NCBI RefSeq assembly: GCF_021568695.1
Contig: NZ_JAKGTI010000002.1
Coordinates: 682,001-746,000, forward strand
Direction: 5' to 3'
DNA: 64,000 nt
Origin: Maritalea mediterranea
GTDB taxonomy: Bacteria; Pseudomonadota; Alphaproteobacteria; Rhizobiales; Devosiaceae
Shown one piece after another: positions 45,333 through 54,784 of the stretch; the stretch's first letter is position 1; every line of letters begins with the position of its first letter. The translations under genes were made by a program, and so were the position numbers. The notes below the pieces were generated by a model. That model searched no databases, was not told the DNA's origin, and saw only the letters and a list, made by a program, of their open reading frames with translations.

Positions 45333-45692
45333 GATTGTCCTCCTTGAAGAATCGTATATTGCGTGAGGACAAACTTTTTCCCAAAAAATATCAAGCATGC
45401 TATTCATTTTTAGGAATTTGATCTCTTTTCTCAACAAATGGTCGAAATCTGATCACAAAATCGAACGATCGTGGGCAGATTTATTCATCCTCGGCCCCTG
45501 ATATACCATATACACGCCTCTCTTTCTTAGTGCATTTATCGATTCTTGGTTCCCTCACGAATAATTTATCGACAGCTACCAAAAAGAGAATAGCGCATTC
45601 CGTTTGGACAACCTGATCAAAACCATCCCTCTTCGATCCGAACCCGCACTGTTCTGGGTTGAGCCACGGTCCGGTTTGCTCGCGGCTACCAG
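45333..45692. other. Intergenic region without a gene
   Basis: 360 nt between the second dctP start and the transaldolase stop, both minus-strand. It should carry the promoter of the second TRAP operon and the end of the transaldolase transcript. A TATACCATATAC stretch at about 45502-45513 is the only eye-catching motif; no -10/-35 pair or hairpin is convincing. Confidence 0.5.
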
Positions 45693-46346
45693 CTACAAAA
45701 TGGACTGACCAGTCGATTTCCAGTCATTGACGAAGGCTTCAAGGCCTTTTGCGGTCAATGGATGTTCAGCCAATTTGCGGATTACTGCAGGTGGAATGGT
45801 CGCCACGTCGGCTCCCGCAAGCGCACTATCGCTCACATGGTTGGCCGAACGGATGGATGCCGCCAGAATTTGGGTTTCAAAGCCGTAATTATCATAGACT
45901 GTACGGATATCTTCGATCAGCTGCATGCCGTCGAGATTGATATCGTCCAACCGGCCGATAAAGGGCGACACATAGGTTGCGCCAGCTTTGGCGGCCAACA
46001 GGGCCTGGTTCACAGAGAAACACAGGGTCACATTGGTTTTCACACCCTTGTCGGTGAAATAGCGACAGGCTTTCAAACCATCCATGGTCAAAGGCAGTTT
46101 GATCACCACATTGTCGGCCAGTGAGGCGAGGTAATCGCCCTCTTTCACCATGCCATCATAGTCTGTGGCGGCCACTTCGGCGGAAACTGGACCTTCAATC
46201 AGGTCACAGATTTCCTTGACCACTTCAATAAAATCGCGGCCGGATTTGGCGATCAGGCTTGGGTTGGTGGTGACACCATCCAAAAGGCCAGATTCGTTGA
46301 GTTCTTTGATTTCGGCGACTTCTGCTGTGTCGACAAAAAATTTCAT
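45693..46346 (-). CDS. Transaldolase, short TalC/FSA-like class
   Basis: 217 aa class I aldolase-type enzyme. Lys83 (NVVIKLPLT) is the Schiff-base lysine, [10 protein letters not shown] near 127 binds phosphate, and Glu57 (SAEV) is the residue that favours transaldolase over fructose-6-phosphate aldolase, which has Gln there. It follows the third TRAP operon (54 nt after dctM), and the divergent genes encode a sugar kinase and isomerase. It is therefore more likely part of sugar catabolism than the housekeeping copy. Confidence 0.88.
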   Translation of the reverse strand: MKFFVDTAEVAEIKELNESGLLDGVTTNPSLIAKSGRDFIEVVKEICDLIEGPVSAEVAATDYDGMVKEGDYLASLADNVVIKLPLTMDGLKACRYFTDKGVKTNVTLCFSVNQALLAAKAGATYVSPFIGRLDDINLDGMQLIEDIRTVYDNYGFETQILAASIRSANHVSDSALAGADVATIPPAVIRKLAEHPLTAKGLEAFVNDWKSTGQSIL

Positions 46347-46399
46347 ATCCGCTCCATTACATTTCGAAATGATACATTAAAAACACGCCCTTTCAGCGC

Positions 46400-47695
46400 C
46401 TATCCGGCATAGCCGAGCAAACGTGGCAGGGTTAAGACAAGCTCTGGCCAAAGCACCATGCACAACAGCGCGAAGAGCAGCGCACATAAGAACGGCCAAA
46501 CCTCGGCGATGATCTCGGACAGCGGGATACGAGAAACCGCTGATATGACGAACAGCAACACCCCATAAGGTGGCGTGATCAACCCGATCATCGAGTTCAC
46601 AACCGCCACGACCCCGAAATGCACCAGATCGATGCCCAACTCCCGACAGGCCGGGATAAACAAAGGAATGATCACCAGAATAATCGTGGTCGCGTCGAGC
46701 ACACATCCCAGCAACAGCAATAGCAGGTTGACGCTCAGCAAAAACAGCAATGGATCGATATCCAGACCCACCAGATGCTGCGCCAAAAGCGTCGGTATAT
46801 TCTCGGAGGCGACGACATAATTCAAAATGAGGGCGCCACCGATGACCAGACCAACCGCCGCTGACGAACGCGCACTGTCTACCAGAATATTCAGCAAAGA
46901 TTTGAATGTTAGGGTTCGATAGAAGAGCCCGGCCAACACCAAAGCGTACAATGCCGCGACTGCCGCCGCCTCGGTGGGTGTCGTCACGCCGCCATAAATA
47001 CCATAGAGCAGGATCGCGGGCATCAGCAACGCCGGGAAGGCATTAAAGGTTTTGGCTGGCAACTCCCGCAGGGGCGTCGGCTCTTCAAAAGCAAATCCGC
47101 GCCTTTTAGACAGATACCAGTTCATCAGCATCAACACACCGCCCATAATGAGGCCAGGCACAATACCGCCCAAAAACAAATAGCCAATGGATGTATTGGA
47201 CACCAAGGCATAGAGCACCATTGGAATGGAAGGCGGAATAATGGGCCCGATGGTAGCCGAGGCCGCCGTGATCGCCGCCGCATATCCGCGCGTGTAATGA
47301 CCACTCTTTGTCATCATTTGAATGATGATCTTGCCAATACCCGCCGCATCGGCCACGGCAGAACCTGACATGCCTGAAAAAATGAGCGATGCGACGATAT
47401 TCACATGTCCCATGCCGCCGCGGAAGCGACCGACAAGCGCCACGCAAAAGGCCAGAAGCCTGTCGCTGATCGAGCCGGCGTTCATGATGTTGGCGGCGAC
47501 AATAAACAAAGGCACCGCCAGTAGGACAAAACCTTGGTAAAGGCCGTCCATCAACACTTTGCCTGCCACGCCCATACCGGCGCCGCTCACCAGCAAATAA
47601 ACGCTAACGGCGATTAGAATAGACAGACCAATCGGCGTTCCGATGCCCGCAAACAAAACAAGCGTCGAAATACACAGGATGAATTCAAGGGTCAT
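46400..47695 (-). CDS. dctM: TRAP transporter large permease (DctM), third system
   Basis: 431 aa. Blocks FSGMSGSAVADAAGIGKIII, ATIGPIIPPSIPMVLYALVS, GGVTTPTEAAAVAALYALVL and SMIGLITPPYGVLLFVIS are typical of sugar-acid-type DctM proteins. Overlaps dctQ by 4 nt. It operates with DctQ and DctP upstream and is followed by the transaldolase gene. Confidence 0.93.
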   Translation of the reverse strand: MTLEFILCISTLVLFAGIGTPIGLSILIAVSVYLLVSGAGMGVAGKVLMDGLYQGFVLLAVPLFIVAANIMNAGSISDRLLAFCVALVGRFRGGMGHVNIVASLIFSGMSGSAVADAAGIGKIIIQMMTKSGHYTRGYAAAITAASATIGPIIPPSIPMVLYALVSNTSIGYLFLGGIVPGLIMGGVLMLMNWYLSKRRGFAFEEPTPLRELPAKTFNAFPALLMPAILLYGIYGGVTTPTEAAAVAALYALVLAGLFYRTLTFKSLLNILVDSARSSAAVGLVIGGALILNYVVASENIPTLLAQHLVGLDIDPLLFLLSVNLLLLLLGCVLDATTIILVIIPLFIPACRELGIDLVHFGVVAVVNSMIGLITPPYGVLLFVISAVSRIPLSEIIAEVWPFLCALLFALLCMVLWPELVLTLPRLLGYAG

Positions 47696-48258
47696 TTTTC
47701 GGCTCTATCCTGAACTGACACGACATGATCCTCGGCGCCAAACCGGATGGCTTTGTACGCTGCCCAACCATAGCGGAGCGCAACAACGGCAAGGAACAAA
47801 ATGTAAATGGAATAGATGTCTCGCATGCGCACCCAATCGCCGAAAACAGCGCCCAGGCTTGCCGTCTTTTTAAGCCTCAAAATCGCAAATTTGGACCAGG
47901 TGGGTTCAATCGAAAACAGCAAGACCAAGCAAATTACTGTGCTTGACAGGATGACGATCCAGCGCCGGATTGCAGGGCTGACCATGTTAAAAAGAATGTC
48001 AAACCTGACATGATCGTGTTGGCGCACCACAAAGGCATTTCCCCAGAACACCAACCAAACCCAGAGAAAGAGGCAAAATTCCAACGTCCACCCAAAATTG
48101 GATGGGGTGAGAAAGGGGAAGAGTTCAGCCAGCCAGTCCAAACGGGCCGAATACCGGACAAAAATTTGCAGTATGAAGGTCAAAAACATCGCAGCCATCA
48201 TGAGGGCAGCAACGGTTTCGGCGAACTTCACAAATGCGGCGTAAATTTGCCTCATCAA
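47692..48258 (-). CDS. dctQ: TRAP transporter small permease (DctQ), third system
   Basis: 188 aa with four hydrophobic segments (about 15-35, 55-75, 95-118, 140-160) and the typical FVVRQHDHVRFDILFNMV region between helices 2 and 3. It overlaps dctM by 4 nt. A strong hairpin at 48318-48344 separates it from the binding-protein gene. Confidence 0.87.
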   Translation of the reverse strand: MMRQIYAAFVKFAETVAALMMAAMFLTFILQIFVRYSARLDWLAELFPFLTPSNFGWTLEFCLFLWVWLVFWGNAFVVRQHDHVRFDILFNMVSPAIRRWIVILSSTVICLVLLFSIEPTWSKFAILRLKKTASLGAVFGDWVRMRDIYSIYILFLAVVALRYGWAAYKAIRFGAEDHVVSVQDRAEK

Positions 48259-48317
48259 ACTCTACCTTGGACAGATGCATCCACGCAGGTGGATAAGCAT
48301 TGTAATTAGACACTATC

Positions 48318-48344
48318 GAGAGAGGCGCATTAAACGCCTCTCTC
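48318..48344 (-). terminator. Hairpin between dctP and dctQ of the third TRAP system
   Basis: GAGAGAGGCG / CGCCTCTCTC, perfect 10-bp stem around 7 nt, just after the dctP stop. On the minus strand it is followed by ATAGTGTCTAA, which lacks a T-run, so it may act as a partial terminator or mRNA stabiliser. Confidence 0.65.
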
Positions 48345-48361
48345 CACACTTTGAAAGTGGA

Positions 48362-49354
48362 TTAGTTTCCAAGCGCGTTGATTTCGGCCAGAACGCCTTC
48401 AGGCCAAGAATTGGCAAATTCTGAACCCACATACTGGGCTTGAACGTGCTCCCGGAACGCTTCTAGATTTGGCTCATAGATTTCCAAACCTTCAGATTCC
48501 AAAAACGCCACAAGATCCGCTTCTTTTTGCAACTGCTTTTCACGTGCACTTGACGCTGCTGCATCAGCGGCTTCTTGCATTGTCGCCTGTTGTTCAGGTG
48601 TCAGGGAATCCCAAGCCGCTTTTGACAGCGCCACATAGTTCAAATCGACCAGATGCGATGTCAACGCGATTTGATTGGTCACTTCATAGAACTTGGCATC
48701 AACCACAGTCGGCAAAGGATTGTCCTGGCCGTCAACGGAGCCGGTCTGCAAAGCTGTGTATACTTCGGTGAAAGCCATTGGTGTTGGGTTTGCCCCCAAT
48801 GCCTTGCCCAGGAACTGCCATGCATCGGTGCCCGGCATACGCAGATTAATGCCAGCAAGATCGTCAGGCGTATTCACGGTCAGCTCTTCCTTGGTCTGAC
48901 GCAAATTGACATGACGACGACCCAGATACATCACAGTCAGCAGCTTAACGCCAAGCTCTGCCTCTGCTTTTTCCTTAAACGGATCCATCAAAGGATCGTT
49001 GAACACACGCACCTGATGCTCGGCATCCTGATGCACATAGCCGGTTGCAAAAATAGAAAACTCAGGGAAGAACTGCGCGAGTTCCTGCGCTGAGGCAATC
49101 GACATTTCCAAGTCACCTGAGGCAATCGATTCGAGCTCCGCGCCCTGCTTGATCAAAGAACCATTATAGTGCGGTTCATATGTCGCGAAGTCTGCAACTG
49201 CGGGCGCAAAAATCTCTTCCAGGGCCACAGAACGCTGATCGGTGTCAGACGCTGGTGTGGACATCCGCAGCGTAATTTTATCCGCGGCCAGCGCCGGGCT
49301 GACCAAAGCTGCAGCTGTTAACGCCAACGCCACACGGCGAGTAAATTTCATCAT
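48362..49354 (-). CDS. dctP: TRAP transporter substrate-binding protein (DctP), third system
   Basis: About 330 aa. The signal peptide (FTRRVALALTAAALVSPALA) ends near residue 23. The ligand block GINLRMPGTDAWQFLGKALG contains the conserved arginine, and FTEVYTALQTGSVDGQDNPL is a hallmark of DctP. The GRRHVNLRQTK segment and overall style resemble sugar-acid receptors (inference). GGAGGA lies 9 nt before ATG 49354. It is divergent from the FGGY kinase gene. Confidence 0.9.
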   Translation of the reverse strand: MMKFTRRVALALTAAALVSPALAADKITLRMSTPASDTDQRSVALEEIFAPAVADFATYEPHYNGSLIKQGAELESIASGDLEMSIASAQELAQFFPEFSIFATGYVHQDAEHQVRVFNDPLMDPFKEKAEAELGVKLLTVMYLGRRHVNLRQTKEELTVNTPDDLAGINLRMPGTDAWQFLGKALGANPTPMAFTEVYTALQTGSVDGQDNPLPTVVDAKFYEVTNQIALTSHLVDLNYVALSKAAWDSLTPEQQATMQEAADAAASSAREKQLQKEADLVAFLESEGLEIYEPNLEAFREHVQAQYVGSEFANSWPEGVLAEINALGN

Positions 49355-49606
49355 TGATAGGTCTCCTCCAAACAATTTTCACCGCGATTTCTCATCGCGG
49401 CAAGTCCTTGAACCCTTCTGATCGCATTGATCGAGTTCGGTTAACTGAGATATCCCCAGCCGATTTCAAACCGGACTGAGACATCGCAATCACGCTCTTT
49501 TCGCCGATCCGCCTTAGCTTGCGGGGTGCGCAATTTCTAAAGCGGCAAAGGCAATGTCCCACGCGATTTCGCCCAAGTTGTTACAATTAAGTTGCGTGAT
49601 GTCAAG

Positions 49607-49618
49607 GTAACATGTTAC
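49607..49618. promoter_or_regulatory. Palindromic operator candidate between dctP and FGGY kinase
   Basis: GTAACATGTTAC, a perfect 12-bp palindrome, with a TTGTTACAA half-related repeat at about 49578-49586. Both look like GntR-type sites, and a GntR/FCD regulator gene ends the divergent operon. The rest of 49355-49671 (about 317 nt) has no gene; it should hold the two divergent promoters. Confidence 0.55.
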
Positions 49619-49671
49619 ATCAATCTTACAAAATTGATTGATTATTTAGCTGAAGTTACGGGTAACCAAAC

Positions 49672-51321
49672 ATGACCAATCGCTTTTTTGCCGGCATCGA
49701 TGTTGGCACGGGCAGTGCACGCGTTGGCCTTTTTTCTGAATCAGGCGAGATGCAAAGCACAGCGTCAAAAAACATCACCATGTGGCACCCGCAGCCCGAC
49801 TATGCAGAACAGTCCTCAACCAACATTTGGGCTGCAATCTGCCACGCCATGCATGCCGCCCTCGAAGAAGGCGGCATATCCGCGGCGCAAGTTTGCGGCA
49901 TCGGTTTCGATGCGACGTGTTCTTTGGTGGCGGTCGATGAAAACAATGCACCTGTGACCATCAGCCCGACCGGGGAGGATGATCGCAACATCATTGTTTG
50001 GATGGATCATCGCGCGACCGCCCAAGCCAAGCGCATTGAGGCGCTAAACGATCCGATCCTGCAATATACCGGCGGCAAAATTTCGCCTGAAATGGAAGTG
50101 CCTAAACTTTTGTGGCTGAAAGAAAACATGCCGGAAAGCTTTGGCCGCATCGCGCACTTTTTCGATCTCCCCGACTGGCTGGTGCATCGCGCAACCGGCA
50201 CATTCGTGCGGTCACTATGCAGCACCACCTGCAAATGGACCTATGAATCGCCAAAGGGTACCGAGGGAGAAGGCTGGAGCAAATCCTTTTTCGCCGCACT
50301 CGATTTGGATGAGGTTCTCGAAGACAATGCCCGCAGAATTGGACAGCACTTTACTCAGCCAGGCACAAGCGTAGGCGAAGGACTGAGTGAACAAGCTGCA
50401 GCCGAACTTGGCCTACAGCCGGGCACGCCGGTCGGCACAAGTTTGATTGATGCTTATGCGGGCGCTCTTGGCACGCTGGGCACCGAAACCACTGGCACTG
50501 ATGCCGGTCATGGCGAAAAACTTGCGCTGATTTCCGGCACCTCTGCCTGCCATATCGTCACCACACCAGACCCGGTATTTGTGCCCGGGGTGTGGGGACC
50601 ATATTTTTCCAGCCTGACACCAGAACGTTGGGTCAATGAGGCCGGCCAGTCTTTTGCCGGTGCCCTGATTGACCGCATTATAGCGGGCCATGCGGCGGCA
50701 CCTGAGTTGCGTGAGAAGGCTGCGGCCAACGGCACCGATATCTACACAATCTTACAGGCCGAACTGGAGGCGCTGTCCGGTGAGGACGCCCAGACCCATC
50801 TATTGACGTCAGATTTACATGTGCAGCCGGACTTTTTGGGCAATCGATCCCCTTTGGCCGATCCAACGCGCAAAGGGGCGATTGTTGGTCTCACACCACA
50901 AACTGATCTCGCCAGCCTTGCCCGGCAATATCTCGCAACGCTGCAATCCCTCGCCTATGGCACCCGCCAGATCATTGAGCAGCTCAACGATAAGGGTGTG
51001 GGGATCGATACCATCGTGGTGAGCGGCGGGCTGGCACAAAACAAACTGTATTTGCGCGAACATGCCGACGCGACGGGATGTACGATTTTGGTCCCCGACA
51101 CCAAAGAACCTGTTTTGCTGGGGAGTGCCATGTTGGGCGCAATGGCAGGCGGACAGTTCAACTCATTAGAGCAAGCCATGAAAATGATGAGCGGCGGCGC
51201 CGCCCAAATATCACCGCGCGGCACAGCGGTACGCCGCTACCATGACGCGAAATATCAAGTGTTTTTGAAAATGCAATCCGATTACGCCGCTTACCAGGCA
51301 TTGATGGAGTCCGAGGAGTAA
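49672..51321 (+). CDS. FGGY-family carbohydrate kinase (pentulose kinase type)
   Basis: 549 aa, the longer FGGY class that includes D-ribulokinase-like pentulose kinases. The N-terminal ATPase-fold strand GIDVGTGSARVGLF, FDATCSLVAV, DHRATAQA and DAYAGALGTLG with its catalytic Asp, the phosphate loop ISGTSACHIV, and the C-terminal SGGLAQNKLYLRE are present. It phosphorylates a ketose after isomerisation, so with the next gene it should convert an aldose to a ketose-phosphate. ATG 49672 has no strong ribosome site. The exact sugar is not known. Confidence 0.9.
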   Translation: MTNRFFAGIDVGTGSARVGLFSESGEMQSTASKNITMWHPQPDYAEQSSTNIWAAICHAMHAALEEGGISAAQVCGIGFDATCSLVAVDENNAPVTISPTGEDDRNIIVWMDHRATAQAKRIEALNDPILQYTGGKISPEMEVPKLLWLKENMPESFGRIAHFFDLPDWLVHRATGTFVRSLCSTTCKWTYESPKGTEGEGWSKSFFAALDLDEVLEDNARRIGQHFTQPGTSVGEGLSEQAAAELGLQPGTPVGTSLIDAYAGALGTLGTETTGTDAGHGEKLALISGTSACHIVTTPDPVFVPGVWGPYFSSLTPERWVNEAGQSFAGALIDRIIAGHAAAPELREKAAANGTDIYTILQAELEALSGEDAQTHLLTSDLHVQPDFLGNRSPLADPTRKGAIVGLTPQTDLASLARQYLATLQSLAYGTRQIIEQLNDKGVGIDTIVVSGGLAQNKLYLREHADATGCTILVPDTKEPVLLGSAMLGAMAGGQFNSLEQAMKMMSGGAAQISPRGTAVRRYHDAKYQVFLKMQSDYAAYQALMESEE

Positions 51322-51325
51322 AGCC

Positions 51326-52930
51326 ATGAGCACACCCGAAATTCTTTTATTCGCCAGCGGCGATTTGCGCGAGAGTGCCAACCAGACCTGCTGGGCAGCT
51401 CAAGCTGAAATGGAAACCGCGCTGACCAAAGTGCTGGAAGAAAACGGATATGCTGTGAAGCGCGCGCACCCTTTTAAAGCGGACAAGGGTCATGGTTTTC
51501 TTGCATCCCAACGCGAAGGCATGGACGCCTTTAAAGACATTGATCCGAATGCGCCGATCATTGTGGCGGAAGCTGTGTGGCAATATTCCCACCACGTTTT
51601 GCCCGGATTAATGCATCATGAGGGGCCCATCCTGACCGTGGCCAATTGGTCAGGCACATGGCCGGGCCTTGTGGGGATGCTCAATCTCAACGGCTCTTTG
51701 ACCAAGGCTGAAGTGCCCTACTCAACCTTGTGGAGTGAAAATTTTGAGGACGATTTCTTCAAAAACAAGCTCTCGGACTGGCTAAAAACCGGGCAGATTT
51801 CACACGATCTGTCCCATGTGAAGCCTTTCCAACCGCAAAATGCCTCCTCACAATCCCAACAGATTGCCGATGAGTTGAGCAAAAAAATACTGCAGGACAA
51901 GATCATTTTGGGCGTCTTCGATGAGGGATGCATGGGCATGTATAACGCCATTATCCCGGACGCCCCGCTTGCCAAGATGGGCATGTTTAAGGAACGCCTT
52001 TCCCAATCAACGCTTTATTATGAAACCCAATGCGTCGAAGAGGCAGAAGCCGCGTCTGTTTTCTCCTGGCTAAAGGAGAAAGGCATGAAATTTCATTTTG
52101 GCTCGCCCCCTGAAACGGATTTGACCGAGACGCAAGTGCTCGAGCAATGCCGCATGTACATCGCGGCCTGTCGCCTTGCAGACGACTTTGGTTGCGATGC
52201 GATCGGCATCCAATATCAACAAGGCTTGAAAGATCTACTGCCCGCCTCTGATCTGGTGGAAGGCATGCTCAACAATGACGACCGGCCTGATGCGCCCGAC
52301 CGGAATGGCACACCAATTCGGCCCGGCAAAGCGATCGTTCATTTCAACGAGGTGGACGAGTGCGCTGGCGTCGATGGCATTTTGACGAATTTAGTACACC
52401 GCACGCTGGGGCAGCCCGTTGAAACAACGCTGCACGATATCCGATGGGGCGACCGCGACCACAGCAACACCCATGATGACTTTATTTGGGTCTTTGAGAT
52501 TTCCGGCGCCACGCCGCCAGCGCATCATATTGATGGCTGGCAAGGCACTGAAAGCTACCGCCAGCCCCCCATGTATTTCCGCCTTGGCGGCGGCACTATG
52601 AAGGGGGTTGCAAAGCCCGGAGAAATCATCTGGTCCCGCATCTATGTTGTGGGCGAAGACCTGCATATGGACATCGGCGTGGGCAGCGTGGTGTCGCTAC
52701 CAGCGGCTGAAACCAAGCGCCGCAGTGAGGCAACCACCCCTGAATGGCCAATCATGCATGCCGTCCTCGACGGTGTCGGCCGCGATCAACTCATGGCAAG
52801 CCACAAAGCGAACCACATTCAGGTGGCCTACGCCAACTCCAAATCCGACGCCATTGAGGCCGCAACCGCCAAAGCATGTTTGGCCACAAAACTGGGCATA
52901 ACCGTGAATTGGTGCGGCACCCAACAATAG
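51326..52930 (+). CDS. L-fucose/arabinose-isomerase-like protein
   Basis: 534 aa. Overall length and composition fit the L-fucose isomerase fold (FDEGCMGMYNAIIPDA, DDFGCDAIGIQYQQGLKDLL, VDECAGVDGILTNLV). The metal-binding acidic residues are probably in these segments but I cannot place them with certainty. It starts 4 nt after the kinase stop with GGAGTA as ribosome site. It probably interconverts an aldose and ketose for the kinase. Some members of this family are uncharacterised, so the substrate is open. Confidence 0.75.
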   Translation: MSTPEILLFASGDLRESANQTCWAAQAEMETALTKVLEENGYAVKRAHPFKADKGHGFLASQREGMDAFKDIDPNAPIIVAEAVWQYSHHVLPGLMHHEGPILTVANWSGTWPGLVGMLNLNGSLTKAEVPYSTLWSENFEDDFFKNKLSDWLKTGQISHDLSHVKPFQPQNASSQSQQIADELSKKILQDKIILGVFDEGCMGMYNAIIPDAPLAKMGMFKERLSQSTLYYETQCVEEAEAASVFSWLKEKGMKFHFGSPPETDLTETQVLEQCRMYIAACRLADDFGCDAIGIQYQQGLKDLLPASDLVEGMLNNDDRPDAPDRNGTPIRPGKAIVHFNEVDECAGVDGILTNLVHRTLGQPVETTLHDIRWGDRDHSNTHDDFIWVFEISGATPPAHHIDGWQGTESYRQPPMYFRLGGGTMKGVAKPGEIIWSRIYVVGEDLHMDIGVGSVVSLPAAETKRRSEATTPEWPIMHAVLDGVGRDQLMASHKANHIQVAYANSKSDAIEAATAKACLATKLGITVNWCGTQQ

Positions 52931-52975
52931 CGACACCCACGCCACAAAGGCGCAAAAGAATAACGAAAGAATACA

Positions 52976-53857
52976 ATGACAAAACGAGATATCTTTGGCC
53001 TATATGCGGCCATGATCACCCCATTTCAGGCTTCCGGCACGCCCGACATTGATCGGGCGGCACAGCACGCAAAAGCGCTCATTGATGAAGGATGCGATGG
53101 CTTAACGCTTTTTGGCACAACGGGCGAAGGCTATGGCATCAGTGCGTCTGAACGCCATGAAGTTCAGCAAGCAGTGCGCGAAGCGCTAGAGCCTGATACG
53201 TCGATCTGCGTGGGGATTTTGTCCAGCGATGCCGCAGGCGCTGCGGATCAAGCGCTATCGGCCTATCGTGATGGCGCAACGCACCTCTTAATGGCGCCGC
53301 CCTTTTTCATGAAAGGGGTGACTGATGATGGATTGTTCAACTGGTTTAGTGATGTGTTTCAGCGCATTGGCGCGCAATGCAAAAACATCATCATGTACCA
53401 TATTCCCAGCCAAACAGGTGTGCCGCTGTCGTCAGATTTGATTGCAAGACTTCGGACAGCCTTTCCTGACACCATTGTGGGCATAAAGGACAGTTCGGGG
53501 AACTGGGAAGCAACGCAGGATTATCTGGCAAACCACGGTGATCTAGCCGTTCTTGTGGGGGACGAACGTCTTTTGCCCAAGGCCATGGCCCATGGCGCCC
53601 AAGGATCAATCTGCGGCACAGCCAATTTTATGCCCGCGCGATTGCGCCAGATCATTCATAACGGTGACCAGGGCGAAATTGTCTGCAAGGTCGTTGATCT
53701 TGTGGTTGCCAACCCGGTCAACCCCGCCGTAAAGCTTCTCACAGCCCATGTCAGAAATGATGCTGCGTTTAAGCGCCTAAGAGCACCGCTGGTTGAATTG
53801 CCCACCAACGTCGGCGAACAGTTGATCCGTGAATTTGACGCCCTCACCATTGATTGA
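52976..53857 (+). CDS. Dihydrodipicolinate synthase family aldolase
   Basis: 293 aa TIM-barrel of the DapA/NAL superfamily. GTTGEG at 47-52, Tyr141 (MYHIPSQTG) and Lys171 (GIKDSSGNW) are the catalytic set, so a pyruvate-type Schiff base is expected. It is not likely to be the lysine-biosynthesis enzyme, given its sugar operon. It may cleave a 2-keto-3-deoxy acid or similar. It starts 45 nt after the isomerase stop. Confidence 0.88.
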   Translation: MTKRDIFGLYAAMITPFQASGTPDIDRAAQHAKALIDEGCDGLTLFGTTGEGYGISASERHEVQQAVREALEPDTSICVGILSSDAAGAADQALSAYRDGATHLLMAPPFFMKGVTDDGLFNWFSDVFQRIGAQCKNIIMYHIPSQTGVPLSSDLIARLRTAFPDTIVGIKDSSGNWEATQDYLANHGDLAVLVGDERLLPKAMAHGAQGSICGTANFMPARLRQIIHNGDQGEIVCKVVDLVVANPVNPAVKLLTAHVRNDAAFKRLRAPLVELPTNVGEQLIREFDALTID

Positions 53858-53881
53858 TGAGGACACCGCAAATACTATCGG

Positions 53882-53915
53882 CAAATCCGTGTGTCCGTTG
53901 CCAAAAACGGATTTG
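53882..53915 (+). terminator. Hairpin between aldolase and GntR genes
   Basis: CAAATCCGT / ACGGATTTG, perfect 9-bp arms around 16 nt, 24 nt after the aldolase stop. TTGTTGTC follows, a weak T-rich tail. It probably ends part of the catabolic transcript before the regulator gene. Confidence 0.55.
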
Positions 53916-53975
53916 TTGTCAAAGATCAGGCTCTTGGTACACGATATAAATGTTTAACCAGATGAAGGCTTCAAA

Positions 53976-54650
53976 GTGAACAATAAAGCACCAGGCAATC
54001 TACGCGAACAGGCCTATGGAAGCTTCACGGAACATTTGCTCGCGCGGTCCCTTCGCCCCGGACAGTTCGTTTCACAACGGGAATTGGTGGAGCTGACCGG
54101 ACTGGGGCTGGGCGCCATTCGAGAATTGATCCCCCGTCTGGAAGCCGAAGGCTTGATAAAGACCGTGCCCAAGCGCGGCATGCAGATTGCCCATGTTGAT
54201 CTCAATCTTATTCGAGATGCATTTGAGTTCAGGATATTTATTGAAACAGAAGCCACCGCTTTGTTCACCCAAAGAGCAAGCGATGCTGACATTGAGCGGC
54301 ATGATCAGGAACACCGCGCCATCATCGCCGAATGTGAGAATGCAGCGGCTCATGAGGGCATTCAGCCCGAACTGGTGGCCAGGGCTCAAGCGATCGACTG
54401 GGGGTTTCACCACGCCATTGTTGATGCCTTGGGCAACCGGATCATCGGTGACGCCTATCGGGTCAACATGATCAAAATCAGGCTGATCAAACAAGAACAA
54501 ACCCAGTTGAACAATGCCGTGATTATTCCCACGATGAAGGAACATCTGGACATCATCGACGCGATAAAATCACGCGACCCTGCCGCCGCCGACGCCGCCA
54601 TGCGCCAACACATTACCGGCGCGCTTCACCGCGCCATCGAACAACGTTGA
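53976..54650 (+). CDS. GntR-family (FCD) transcriptional regulator
   Basis: 224 aa. An N-terminal GntR winged HTH (LRPGQFVSQRELVELTGLGL, AIRELIPRLEAEGLIKTVPK) is followed by an FCD effector domain (from about 80). The start is GTG 53976 with GAAGG about 8 nt upstream. It is probably the repressor of the adjacent sugar cluster and would act at the palindrome near 49607. The 134-nt gap that follows (54651-54784) shows no motif. Confidence 0.88.
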   Translation: MNNKAPGNLREQAYGSFTEHLLARSLRPGQFVSQRELVELTGLGLGAIRELIPRLEAEGLIKTVPKRGMQIAHVDLNLIRDAFEFRIFIETEATALFTQRASDADIERHDQEHRAIIAECENAAAHEGIQPELVARAQAIDWGFHHAIVDALGNRIIGDAYRVNMIKIRLIKQEQTQLNNAVIIPTMKEHLDIIDAIKSRDPAAADAAMRQHITGALHRAIEQR

Positions 54651-54784
54651 GGCGATAATTCAGCGGTCGCCGCACTTACCGCAGCATGAGAGTGGTGCCG
54701 CAAGCTTTAACCCAAATTGATTGATGGAGCAGCACGACGTCCTGAAGCAGCTTCTGAGCGCAAAATTTCGAACAATATTACCCC

